Shown here in pieces: positions 7,605-14,955 of a stretch of DNA of 64,000 bases. Under the pieces are notes generated by a model, which was given only the letters and a program-made list of their open reading frames with translations, was not told the origin of the DNA and did no database searches. The position numbers were made by a program, and so were the translations under genes. Within the stretch, counting starts at the first letter, position 1. Each line of letters starts with the position of its first letter. The stretch comes from Sulfopaludibacter sp035606355 (lineage in GTDB: Bacteria > Acidobacteriota > Terriglobia > Bryobacterales > Bryobacteraceae), in the NCBI GenBank assembly GCA_035606355.1, contig DATNFO010000039.1:1-64000 (forward strand). The letters are read 5' to 3'.

Positions 7605-10193
7605 GTGAATTGGCTTCGTTTCTTCAAACGCACCGACTGGGACCGCGAGCGCGCGGCCGAACTGGAAAGCTACGTAGAAGCCGAGGCCGCCGACAACATC
7701 GCACGCGGCATGAATCCCGCCGGTGCGCGTTCTGCCGCCCTTCGCAAACTGGGAAACCCTGCCGCCATTCGGGAGGAGATCTACCAAATGAATACCGTCA
7801 CCTTCATCAGCAGCCTCGGACAGGACCTCCGCTACGCCGTGCGCATGCTGCGCAAAAGTCCCGGCTTCGCGCTCGCCGGAATCGGGCTGCTCGCGCTGGG
7901 TATCGGAGCGAACACCGCGATTTTTTCGGTGGTCAACGCCGCTTTGCTGCAGCCGCTACCCTACCCCGACGCGGGCCGGATAGTTGTCTTAGACAGGTCT
8001 AACTCGCCCGATCTGACCATGGACGAGTACCAATATTGGAAGGACCACGCCAAGAGTTACTCCAGCATCGCGGGATGGCGAGGCTCCTCGCAATTGGAGT
8101 TGACCCTCCCGGTCGAAACTCGCTCGATTCAGGCGGCACTGGTGACCACCGATTTCTTCCGCACTCTCGGTGTGGCGCCGGCGATGGGGCGCGAGTTCAA
8201 CCAAGCCGAAATCACGCCCGGCGGTTCGAACGCCGTCATCCTGACCAACAGCCTCTGGCGTTCGGCGTTCAACGGCGATACCGCTGTCATCGGCCGCGCG
8301 GTCGCGATTTCGGGCAAAGCGTATAACATCATCGGCGTGCTCCCGCCGAGTTTCTGGCTGCCCGAAGACGCCGATGCGTTCGTGCCGCTCCGCTTTACAG
8401 GAAGCGCGATGGACCACGGGACGAACACGCTCGTGTTGGCCCGCCTCGCGCCTGGCGTCTCCCGCGAGCGGGCGAATGCCGAATGCGCTGCCTTGTCCGC
8501 TCTCTTTCAACGCAGCAAACTGGAGATCTTCACGCCGAGTTATAACGGCCTCCGCGCCACGCCGTACCACGACGTGCTGACCGGAGATGTTCGCACCGAG
8601 CTTCTTCTGCTGCTCGGCGCTTCGGGACTGCTCCTGGCAATCGCATGCAGCAACCTCGCGAGCCTGCTCGGAACCCGACTGGCCGCGCGACGCAGGGAAC
8701 TGGCGCTGCGCATGGCGCTCGGCGTCGGGCGCGGCCGACTGGCGCGGCAGATTCTGCTCGAAAACATCGTGCTCACGGCTGCCGGAGGTGTCGCGGGCGT
8801 GCTGCTTGCGGGCGCGATTCTGAAAACCTTCGTCGCGCTGATCCCCTTCCGCCTGGCGGTCGCCGGGCCGGTAACGTTGAATGCGGCGGTCCTGTTGTTT
8901 GCGCTTGCAATTGCGTTTGCCACCGGCATTCTCATCGGCGTGGCGCCTGCGCTCTCGTCGTCGCGCATGAATCTGCACGACGCGCTGAAATCTGGCGGAC
9001 GCATGGTGGGCGCGGTACGCCAACGCGCCCGCGGCGGACTCGTGGTGGCCGAAGTGGCGCTCTCCGCCACGCTGCTGGTCTCCGCGGGTCTCCTGATCCA
9101 GACGCTCTATCGCATTCACCAGGAGCCGCTCGGTTTCCAGCCTCACGGCATTTTGACGTTCTACACGCCTCCTCCGAAAAACGCGTCGCAGGACCAATGG
9201 ATGTTTCAGGCGGTGTTGCAGAATCTTCGGATGGTACCGGGAGTGCGCAGCGTCGCGGCCATCAACCAGTTGCCCCTTGTGGGCCATGGCAATTTCCCGA
9301 CGCAGGTAGCAGGGGAGCCGGAGAAAAGCATCGGCGGGATGGAAATCCGGCATGTGACAACGGATTATTTCGGCACCATGGGCGTCGCGCTACGGCGCGG
9401 CCGCGTGTTCACAGACCGCGACGATGCAGCGTCGCCACCCGTGGTTGTCGTCAACGAAGCGGTCGTGAAGGCATGGTGGCCGGATTCCAATCCCATCGGC
9501 CGCCATATTCAGGTCGGCCTGTTCCGCGGGCGGAAAATGGGCGATGATTCGGTCCGCGAAGTGGTCGGAGTCGTGGAGAATACGAAGGTCGACGAAGTCA
9601 CGCAGCCCGCGCGGCCGATGGTTTACCTGCCTGTGCCGCAAACGGCATGGTACGACGGCGGGATGAACTGGGTGCTGCGCGTCGATTCCAGCCAGGGCAT
9701 GGCCGAACGCGTACGCCGCGCGGTCGCGGCCGCGAACCCGCGGCAACGCGTGGACCGCCTGCGCAGCATGGACGAGATTGTAGCGTCAGGCGCGCGAGAC
9801 TCGCGCTTCGATGCGTCGATCTTCGGCTTCTTCGCCGCTCTCGCACTTTTGATGACGGCAATGGGCCTGTATGGATTGCTGTCGTTCACGGTGGCGCGGC
9901 GTGCGAACGAGATCGGGACGCGCATCGCGCTGGGGGCGAGTCGCGGGGCTGTGTTGCGGTTGGTTTTGCGGCAAGGGATGGGATTGGTCGCTGCCGGGCT
10001 GGTGATCGGCCTCGCCGGAGCGCTGCTGGTCACGCGAAGCATGGCCGGCATGTTGTATGGTGTCCGCGCCAAGGACCCGATCGACTTCGCGGTCACGGCC
10101 GGGCTGATGTTCGCCGCGGGCGCCGCGGCCAGTTACTTCCCGGCACGCCGGGCCGCGGCGGTGGACCCAATGGTCGCGCTACGCGCCGAGTAA
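7605..10193 (+). CDS. ADOP-type duplicated orphan ABC permease (MacB/FtsX-like)
   Basis: An 862-residue inner-membrane protein with a duplicated MacB-PCD plus FtsX architecture. A soluble prefix (residues 1-65) is followed by LRYAVRMLRKSPGFALAGIG leading into TM1, a large extracytoplasmic domain, three TM helices (about 325-465), RARGGLVVAEVALSATLLVS opening the second half, a second extracytoplasmic domain and three final TMs ending YFPARRAAAVDPMVALRAE. This matches the acidobacterial duplicated orphan permease family (TIGR03434), which lacks a dedicated ATPase gene beside it. The substrate is unknown. It starts at GTG 7605 with GGAGG seven bases upstream, inside the end of padR. Confidence 0.92.
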   Translation: MNWLRFFKRTDWDRERAAELESYVEAEAADNIARGMNPAGARSAALRKLGNPAAIREEIYQMNTVTFISSLGQDLRYAVRMLRKSPGFALAGIGLLALGIGANTAIFSVVNAALLQPLPYPDAGRIVVLDRSNSPDLTMDEYQYWKDHAKSYSSIAGWRGSSQLELTLPVETRSIQAALVTTDFFRTLGVAPAMGREFNQAEITPGGSNAVILTNSLWRSAFNGDTAVIGRAVAISGKAYNIIGVLPPSFWLPEDADAFVPLRFTGSAMDHGTNTLVLARLAPGVSRERANAECAALSALFQRSKLEIFTPSYNGLRATPYHDVLTGDVRTELLLLLGASGLLLAIACSNLASLLGTRLAARRRELALRMALGVGRGRLARQILLENIVLTAAGGVAGVLLAGAILKTFVALIPFRLAVAGPVTLNAAVLLFALAIAFATGILIGVAPALSSSRMNLHDALKSGGRMVGAVRQRARGGLVVAEVALSATLLVSAGLLIQTLYRIHQEPLGFQPHGILTFYTPPPKNASQDQWMFQAVLQNLRMVPGVRSVAAINQLPLVGHGNFPTQVAGEPEKSIGGMEIRHVTTDYFGTMGVALRRGRVFTDRDDAASPPVVVVNEAVVKAWWPDSNPIGRHIQVGLFRGRKMGDDSVREVVGVVENTKVDEVTQPARPMVYLPVPQTAWYDGGMNWVLRVDSSQGMAERVRRAVAAANPRQRVDRLRSMDEIVASGARDSRFDASIFGFFAALALLMTAMGLYGLLSFTVARRANEIGTRIALGASRGAVLRLVLRQGMGLVAAGLVIGLAGALLVTRSMAGMLYGVRAKDPIDFAVTAGLMFAAGAAASYFPARRAAAVDPMVALRAE

Positions 10194-10196
10194 CGT

Positions 10197-10314
10197 GCCG
10201 GCCGGAAAGATTCCTGTTGCCACGTGCCGACAGGAATCATTCCTGTCGGGTCGCGCAGAGCGCGACTGAGGCGCGCGTCGCGCGACTGCAACCGGTCTGG
10301 AGACCGGTCGCTAC
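10197..10314. repeat. REPIN-like hairpin cluster (family 2)
   Basis: Short palindromes fill the gap between two convergent genes: GACAGGAATC/ATTCCTGTCG at about 10228-10250, GCGC-rich inverted repeats at 10251-10286, and GCAACCGGTCTGGAGACCGG ending in CTAC at 10314. Read on the minus strand the last hairpin begins GTAGCGACCGG, the GTAG head typical of REP sequences. That GTAG contains the TAG stop of the DUF711 gene. Related clusters occur at 14.6-14.9, 22.2, 31.9, 34.0, 48.3 and 61.4 kb. Confidence 0.85.
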
Positions 10315-11519
10315 TGGATCAGCGTGTTCGCCATCCTTGAATCTTCGAATTCGGTCTGCTCGCCGCTTTTGCGGCCAGGGACCGGCAGTAAGCGCGCGGC
10401 GAGTGGCTTCTGCCATTTGTGCGCCAGGCTTGCGACGTCGCTCAGGATTTCGGCGATCTGCTCGTGTCCGATGTCGCCGGGCAGCGGAACCGTGTCGAGG
10501 CCGCCCGCGCAGACGGCCGAGTAGGCCAGCAGCGAATCCCTGGTAAAGGTACGCTCAGCCCAACGCCGCACCAGCACGGCATCTTCAAGCACCGGCACCA
10601 TCAGTCCGGAATACCCGACCCGTTTCACGGGCACCGACTGCACGGCGGCGGTGATAATCCGCGCCGCCGTCATGGTGCCCGGCGCGCCGAAGGCATTCCC
10701 GGTGAACGTCTCGATCGCACGTCCGATGGAGACTTCGCCCAGGGGAGCCGGTGTAGGGTCGAGCCCGGCGTAAGTCCACGCAGGTGTAGCCGCCTTCATG
10801 GCGATCGTTTCGGCCTGCTGCGCGTACTTCGTCAAAGCCGCCGTGAGTGCCGTGCCGGCCGTTCGCGGATCGCGGTCGCGCTTGAAGACGTCGATCACCA
10901 CGCCGGCGCCCTCCAGCCCGACCGAGAATGCCTTCGCTGCTCCGGCATTGTAAGCCCCGGGGTAGAAGGGGCAGTGCGGCTTCAGCATGGAGATAGCGGC
11001 GAAGTTCAGATTGCCTTGCCCATGCGCACTGCGCCGGCCAACGCTATCGATCAGGCGCGCCGCCTGCCGTATTGCATTCCAGTGGATTCCGGCATCGGAC
11101 GCCGTGACGAGGCAGGCGTTCGTCTTCGCCGGCTTGGCGAGAAAGTCGGCAAGCAGGTCGACGGCTTTCGGGTCATCGGCATCGTGGGACATCGCCGGTC
11201 CGATCGCGGTCATGCAGCCGAGCTTGATCCCAAGCTCATCGATGTGGCGCAACATCTCCAGCGCGGCATCGTGGCTCAAGCCTGCGGTGTATTGCGGAAA
11301 CGGCTGGGTCGCGACGCGGATGGTCTCCACGTCGAAGCCGACGGCACGGTACCGGTCGCGGACGGCGGAGAGAAAGGCCACGGCCTCGCGGATCTGGCGG
11401 TCAAACGTTTGCGGATCCACATTCACGAATGCAGTGATGGCGCGGACCTTTGGCATGGTTTCAGTCGCCGGCGCCGCGGCGGCGGCCAGAGGCAGAGCGA
11501 GTACGCTGCGGCGAGTCAT
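10311..11519 (-). CDS. DUF711 (PFL-like) family protein with N-terminal export-like signal
   Basis: The product has 402 residues. The N-terminus TRRSVLALPLAAAAAPA resembles a short twin-arginine or Sec signal, unlike most members of this otherwise cytosolic family. The body shows the DUF711 pattern: an early VETIRVATQPFPQY segment, NFAAISMLKPHCPFYPGAYN, and a C-terminal GHEQIAEILSDVASLAHKW followed by KPLAARLLPVPG. Its biochemical role is not known to me. The start overlaps the stop of the alcohol dehydrogenase gene by 4 bp, so both are translated from one message. The TAG stop lies in the GTAG head of a REP hairpin. Confidence 0.85.
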   Translation of the reverse strand: MTRRSVLALPLAAAAAPATETMPKVRAITAFVNVDPQTFDRQIREAVAFLSAVRDRYRAVGFDVETIRVATQPFPQYTAGLSHDAALEMLRHIDELGIKLGCMTAIGPAMSHDADDPKAVDLLADFLAKPAKTNACLVTASDAGIHWNAIRQAARLIDSVGRRSAHGQGNLNFAAISMLKPHCPFYPGAYNAGAAKAFSVGLEGAGVVIDVFKRDRDPRTAGTALTAALTKYAQQAETIAMKAATPAWTYAGLDPTPAPLGEVSIGRAIETFTGNAFGAPGTMTAARIITAAVQSVPVKRVGYSGLMVPVLEDAVLVRRWAERTFTRDSLLAYSAVCAGGLDTVPLPGDIGHEQIAEILSDVASLAHKWQKPLAARLLPVPGRKSGEQTEFEDSRMANTLIQ

Positions 11520-12544
11520 GGAACCACCACCACTTTCCCGAACTGTTCCTTATTTTCAAGGCGGCGGTGCGCTTCCTGTATTTCCGCGAGGGGGTAGACG
11601 CGGTCCACCACCGGCTTGAGCTGCTTCCGGAAAACGAATTTGAGCACCTGGTGCAGTTCGCCCATAGTGCCCATGAAGGAGCCCAGCAGGCTCCATTGTT
11701 TACTGAAGAGAAACCGCAAATCCAGTCGCGCGTCGAACCCGGTGGTGGCGCCGCACGTCACCAGCCTGCCCGCCGGCGCGAGCGATTCCAGGCTCTTTGG
11801 CCAGGTCGCGACGCCTACGTGCTCGACGACCACGTCCACGCCGCGCTTGCCCGTGAGCTTTTTGACTTCGGCGGAAATGTCCTCGCGGTAATGGTCGAGG
11901 GTATGGTCCGCGCCGAGCTGCCGGGCGCGCTCCAGTTTCTCTTCGCCTCCAGCCGTGGCAATGACGCGGCATTGGAACAATTTCGCAAGCTGGATTGCGG
12001 CCGAGCCGACGCCGCTGCTTGCGGCCAGCACGAGTACATCTTCCCCGGGCTGCAATTTCGCGCGGGTCATCAGCATATGCCAGGCGGTAAGAAATACCAG
12101 CGGGACCGCGGCGGCTTCTTCAAAAGAGAGATCGCCGGGAATCGGTATGACGCTGTATTCGGGAGCGGCCAGGAGCTCGGCGTTTCCGCCGTCCTTTAAA
12201 TAGCCGAACATGGTGTACTTTCGGCACAGGTTGTCGTTGCCGGAGAGACACTGTTCGCACTGGCGGCAGCTCAGCCCGGGCGAGAGCAGCACGCGCTGGC
12301 CGGGCTGTATGCGCTCGCAAAGCTCACCGACTTCGACTACCTCGCCGGCGATGTCGCTGCCCAGGATGTGAGGCATCGGGAACTTCATGCCGGGAATGCC
12401 GGCGCGGACGAAAAGGTCGAGATGGTTCAGCGCGCAGGCGCGGACGCGCAGCAGCACCTGGTCGGCGCGTATGCGGGGCTCGGAGATGTCTTCGTAAACG
12501 AGCGCTTCGGGACCTCCATGCTGGTGAATTCGCGCGGCTTTCAT
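11516..12544 (-). CDS. Zinc-type medium-chain alcohol dehydrogenase / quinone oxidoreductase-like protein
   Basis: Cytosolic MDR enzyme of 342 residues. It starts MKAARIHQHGGPEALVYEDI and has the GroES-like half with LNHLDLFVRAGIPG and HILGSDIAGEVVEVG. The structural zinc lobe has four cysteines, CRQCEQCLSGNDNLC. The nucleotide-binding half carries VLAASSGVGSAAIQLAKL. The catalytic-zinc ligands are not clearly conserved at the usual Cys position (NHLD replaces the ADH cysteine), so it may use only the structural zinc; the substrate is unknown. Upstream in-frame starts exist to 12646, but conservation begins at ATG 12544. It is coupled by ATGA to the DUF711 gene. Confidence 0.88.
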   Translation of the reverse strand: MKAARIHQHGGPEALVYEDISEPRIRADQVLLRVRACALNHLDLFVRAGIPGMKFPMPHILGSDIAGEVVEVGELCERIQPGQRVLLSPGLSCRQCEQCLSGNDNLCRKYTMFGYLKDGGNAELLAAPEYSVIPIPGDLSFEEAAAVPLVFLTAWHMLMTRAKLQPGEDVLVLAASSGVGSAAIQLAKLFQCRVIATAGGEEKLERARQLGADHTLDHYREDISAEVKKLTGKRGVDVVVEHVGVATWPKSLESLAPAGRLVTCGATTGFDARLDLRFLFSKQWSLLGSFMGTMGELHQVLKFVFRKQLKPVVDRVYPLAEIQEAHRRLENKEQFGKVVVVP

Positions 12545-12739
12545 GAATGTCAGGCTAGCACGCGGGCGGCGGAGTGCGGTCGCTGCCGGGATATTGGCAC
12601 CTTTCGGCAACAATCGTGGCAATTGGTCAACGCGCCGCGACGGCATATCGTCAGGATTTTCAGCGCACGATGTAAAGACTTCAGGGTCGTCGCGCAGGAG
12701 TTTTTGGATGGCTGGACGGACTCGACACGGTTTTCGAAA

Positions 12740-13107
12740 CCGCTTACCGTTCCCTTACGGTCACGGCTCCGTATGTAGTTGGTTCTGCTAACGGAGCCGC
12801 GACCGTGAGGGGCTGTGAAGAAATATCGAATCGCTTTTTCTCCAAATTCAAACGCACTCGCATCCCCGGCACCTTTTACCGCTCCCTCACGGTCACGGCT
12901 CCGTATGTAGTTGATTCTACTAACGGAGCCGTGACCGTGAGAGAGCGGTAAAAGGTGCATCGAAAAGCGAATGGAGCGCGACGAGAACAACAGCCGGATT
13001 TTTTCACAAACCCGTGAGGGAGCGGTAAACGGTGCATCGAAAGGCGAATGGATCGTTGCGAGAACAAGCCGGATTTTCCACAGCCCCGTGAGTAAGCGAT
13101 AGATGAT
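12740..13107. repeat. Composite family-1 repeat cluster with 90-nt near-perfect palindrome
   Basis: Structure from left to right: a 50-nt hairpin (12757-12806, arms ACGGTC.CGGCTCCGT), a reversed 80-bp unit, a second hairpin that extends to 36-nt arms with one mismatch (12869-12904 and 12923-12958, 18-nt loop containing TTGATT), then two forward units of a second subtype (GAGCGGTAAAAGGTGCATCG ... CAGCCGGATTTTTTCACAAA). The same order, with the 90-nt palindrome, recurs at 43.2-43.7 kb just before the first RAYT gene. The 890-bp gap 12545-13435 holds no gene: these repeats come first, then a short unique stretch and the sigma-54 promoter region below. Confidence 0.85.
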
Positions 13108-13245
13108 GGCCCAAATAACGCAGTACACGCGCTCGTTTTCGCTGTCGAGCGGGCGCGAAAAAAATCGCGGCCGGCCTCTACTGGTTCTCGGGTTTTCATC
13201 CGATAAGAATAGTGCGAGATGTTAATTGACGCTCAAAGAATCGTT

Positions 13246-13260
13246 TGGCACGGTGATTGC
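13246..13260 (+). promoter_or_regulatory. Sigma-54 (-24/-12) promoter of the DksA/TraR-family gene
   Basis: TTGGCACGGTGATTGCT spans 13245-13261 and matches the sigma-54 consensus YTGGCACGRNNNTTGCW at every defined position. The invariant GG (13247-13248) and GC (13259-13260) are exactly 12 bp apart. Transcription would begin near 13271, giving a leader of about 165 nt before the ATG at 13436. Sigma-54 promoters need an AAA+ activator; the candidate activator of this class in the window is the NtrC-type protein at 59 kb, but no link is shown. Confidence 0.82.
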
Positions 13261-13270
13261 TACGGAATGG

Positions 13271-13435
13271 TCTCGTGCAGACGTCACTGGGTTCGACAGG
13301 ACGGAAAGATAGCCCCTTTGAGGGAGGCACGGCGTGAAACCTTTGGCAAATTTTGTCGTCTAATCTTTTGCCGGGTCGAGCGTTAAAAAGAACAAATAAA
13401 ACAAGAAAACTACCGGTGAAGAAGGAGATGGACCA
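13271..13435 (+). promoter_or_regulatory. 5' leader of the DksA/TraR-family gene, possible structured RNA
   Basis: The leader predicted from the sigma-54 start contains several self-complementary segments: GCC..GGC around 13310-13335 and GGCAAA near 13344 pairing with TTTGCC near 13370. It ends in an A-rich stretch and the ribosome site GAAGGAG. No known riboswitch consensus was recognised. The length and internal pairing are unusual for a simple 5' UTR, but pairing was judged by eye only. Confidence 0.3.
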
Positions 13436-13825
13436 ATGACCAAGACCGAGCTCGAAAAATACAAGACGGTGCTGGAGGCGAAACAGGCGGAATTGTCCGC
13501 CGGCCTTCGTAACCGGGCTGACATCGCTATCGAAAAGACTCCGGACGCCCTCGATGAAGTGCAATTGGCTGGGGAACGCGAACTTGCAATTCGCAACCTT
13601 GACCGCGAATCCAGCCTGCTGCGCAACGTGAAGAGCGCGCTGGCACGCATCGCAGACGGCAGCTATGGGGTTTGCATGCATTGCGACGAAGACATCAAGC
13701 CGAAGCGGCTGGACGCTGTGCCGTGGACCAAGTTTTGCATTCGCTGCCAGGAAGCCGCAGATCGTCATGAGTTCGACGCCGAGAATGGCGACAGCATTGA
13801 CGAGTTGCTGGCAAACGCTGCCTAA
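13436..13825 (+). CDS. DksA/TraR-family zinc-finger RNA polymerase-associated regulator
   Basis: A 129-residue protein with an N-terminal helical part (residues 1-70, likely the antiparallel coiled coil that enters the RNA polymerase secondary channel) and a C4 zinc finger, CMHC at 80-83 and CIRC at 101-104. E. coli DksA is 151 residues; this one is shorter, like many DksA/TraR C4 proteins. Such proteins tune transcription initiation, often with ppGpp. The ATG is well supported by GAAGGAG upstream. It stands alone, with a perfect sigma-54 promoter before it and a strong terminator after it, so its expression appears tied to a specific signal. Confidence 0.92.
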   Translation: MTKTELEKYKTVLEAKQAELSAGLRNRADIAIEKTPDALDEVQLAGERELAIRNLDRESSLLRNVKSALARIADGSYGVCMHCDEDIKPKRLDAVPWTKFCIRCQEAADRHEFDAENGDSIDELLANAA

Positions 13826-13855
13826 TCTGGGATACAAACCTGACCAATTGGCCAA

Positions 13856-13890
13856 GGGCGCGGAGCGATTCCGCGCCCTTCGTGTTTTCT
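13856..13890 (+). terminator. Rho-independent terminator of the DksA/TraR-family gene
   Basis: Nine-bp perfect stem GGGCGCGGA / TCCGCGCCC with a five-base loop (13865-13869), followed by TTCGTGTTTTCT. It lies 31 bases after the stop codon. Confidence 0.88.
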
Positions 13891-14008
13891 GTGGACTTGT
13901 AGCAGTACGCCTCACTGGTGTGTTAGGTTACGCAGCAGAGATTCCCACCCGGGGGGCCATTTTGGGGGATTTCGCGCTTTCGGAGCCAGATCTCTTCTTT
14001 TGACCCAA

Positions 14009-14614
14009 ATGCAGTTCCTCCTACACCCTCCGGACAGTTCCCGGGCAGTCGGGATTCTCCCCGCCAGTTTCAATCCGGTCACGATTGCACACCTCGAACT
14101 GGCGCACGCAGCGCTCACGCACGTCGACCGATCGATCCTTGTGCTGCCGCGCGTGCTGCCTCATAAGGAGTACAGCGGGGCAAGTTTCGAGCAACGGCTG
14201 TTCATCCTGCAGGAAGTGGTCCGGCACGAGCCCCGGCTGGGGCTGGCGGTTTCCGATAGCGGCCTTTTCGTGGATGTCGCGCGCGAGTTCCGGGAAGCAC
14301 GGGGTTCCGCGGCGAAGCTGTGGTTTCTCTGTGGTCGCGATGCGGCCGAGCGGATCGCGGGATGGGACTATGGACGCGCGGGCGTTTTCGAAGAGATGAT
14401 GCAGGAGTTCGGATTGCTGGTCGCCGGCCGGAACGGTGAGTATGTTCCGCCGGCACATTGTGCGGCGTCTGTTCGGGAGATCAGTTTGAACAGTAAGTGT
14501 TCCGGCGTCTCCGCGACTTTGGTACGGGAGTGTATCGCCCGCGGCGAAGCTTGGGAACACCTGGTGCCCGAAAAGGCTCGCGACCTGGTCCGAAGCTTCT
14601 ATGGCCGCGAGTAG
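14009..14614 (+). CDS. nadD: NadD-like nicotinate-nucleotide adenylyltransferase
   Basis: About 201 residues. The nucleotidylyltransferase motif GILPASFNPVTIAHLELA near the N-terminus corresponds to GxFxPxHxGH, with the first His replaced (PVTIAH), and the C-terminal SATLVRECIARGE corresponds to ISSTxIR. LPHKEYSGASFEQRL fits the NadD substrate loop. The expected reaction is nicotinate mononucleotide plus ATP to deamido-NAD. Conservation is weaker than in textbook NadD, so another adenylyltransferase is possible. An in-frame TTG at 14000 is an alternative start; no clear ribosome site favours either. The TAG stop is in a GTAG repeat head, and the last 104 bp of the gene are duplicated just downstream. 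Confidence 0.72.
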   Translation: MQFLLHPPDSSRAVGILPASFNPVTIAHLELAHAALTHVDRSILVLPRVLPHKEYSGASFEQRLFILQEVVRHEPRLGLAVSDSGLFVDVAREFREARGSAAKLWFLCGRDAAERIAGWDYGRAGVFEEMMQEFGLLVAGRNGEYVPPAHCAASVREISLNSKCSGVSATLVRECIARGEAWEHLVPEKARDLVRSFYGRE

Positions 14615-14955
14615 CTGACGTGCCGCGCGCAGCGCGGCTGAGGCGAGCTTCGCTCGCCGCAACAGGAAAGATTCCTGCTGCCACGACGGACCTTGGGCCG
14701 GCGAGAATACCGGGCGAGTCTTTAGTACGGGAGCGTATCGCCCGCGGCGAAGCTTGGGAACACCTGGTGCCCGAAAAGGCTCGCGACCTGGTCCGAAGCT
14801 TCTATGGCCGCGAGTAGCTGACGTGCCGACAGGAATCCTTCCTGTCGGGCCGCGCAGCGCGGCCGGGCGAGCTTCGCTCGCTGCAACAGGGAAAGATTCC
14901 TGTTGCCACGAAAACGCTTTCTACTGCGGCGGACCTTGAGCCGGCGAGAATATGG
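14522..14955. repeat. Tandem duplication of a convergent intergenic region and both flanking gene ends
   Basis: The segment 14522-14625 (the last 31 codons of nadD plus spacer) recurs at 14725-14828 with a single mismatch, offset 203 bp. The segment around 14687-14711 (GGACCTTGGGCCGGCGAGAA) likewise matches 14932-14955, which is the 3' end of the NHL gene. So the unit [nadD end - palindromes - NHL end] is present twice, and the stretch 14626-14828 is a gene-remnant copy. Between the copies lie family-2 hairpins (GACAGGAATC.TTCCTGTCG, GCGAGC/GCTCGC). Confidence 0.88.

Noticed and set aside
12594..12612. Sigma-54-like TTGGCACCTTTCGGCAAC
   Set aside because: GG and GC are 11 rather than 12 bases apart and no plus-strand gene follows within a reasonable distance.
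13290..13345. 23S rRNA fragment or tmRNA suggested by GACGGAAAG and GTGAAACCTTT
   Set aside because: Only two short blocks match and they are separated by an unrelated insert; the flanks have no rRNA or tmRNA similarity.
13271..13435. c-di-GMP-I (GEMM) riboswitch
   Set aside because: GGACGGAAAG resembles part of the core, but the GGCAAACC segment and the second helix with its tetraloop receptor are missing.
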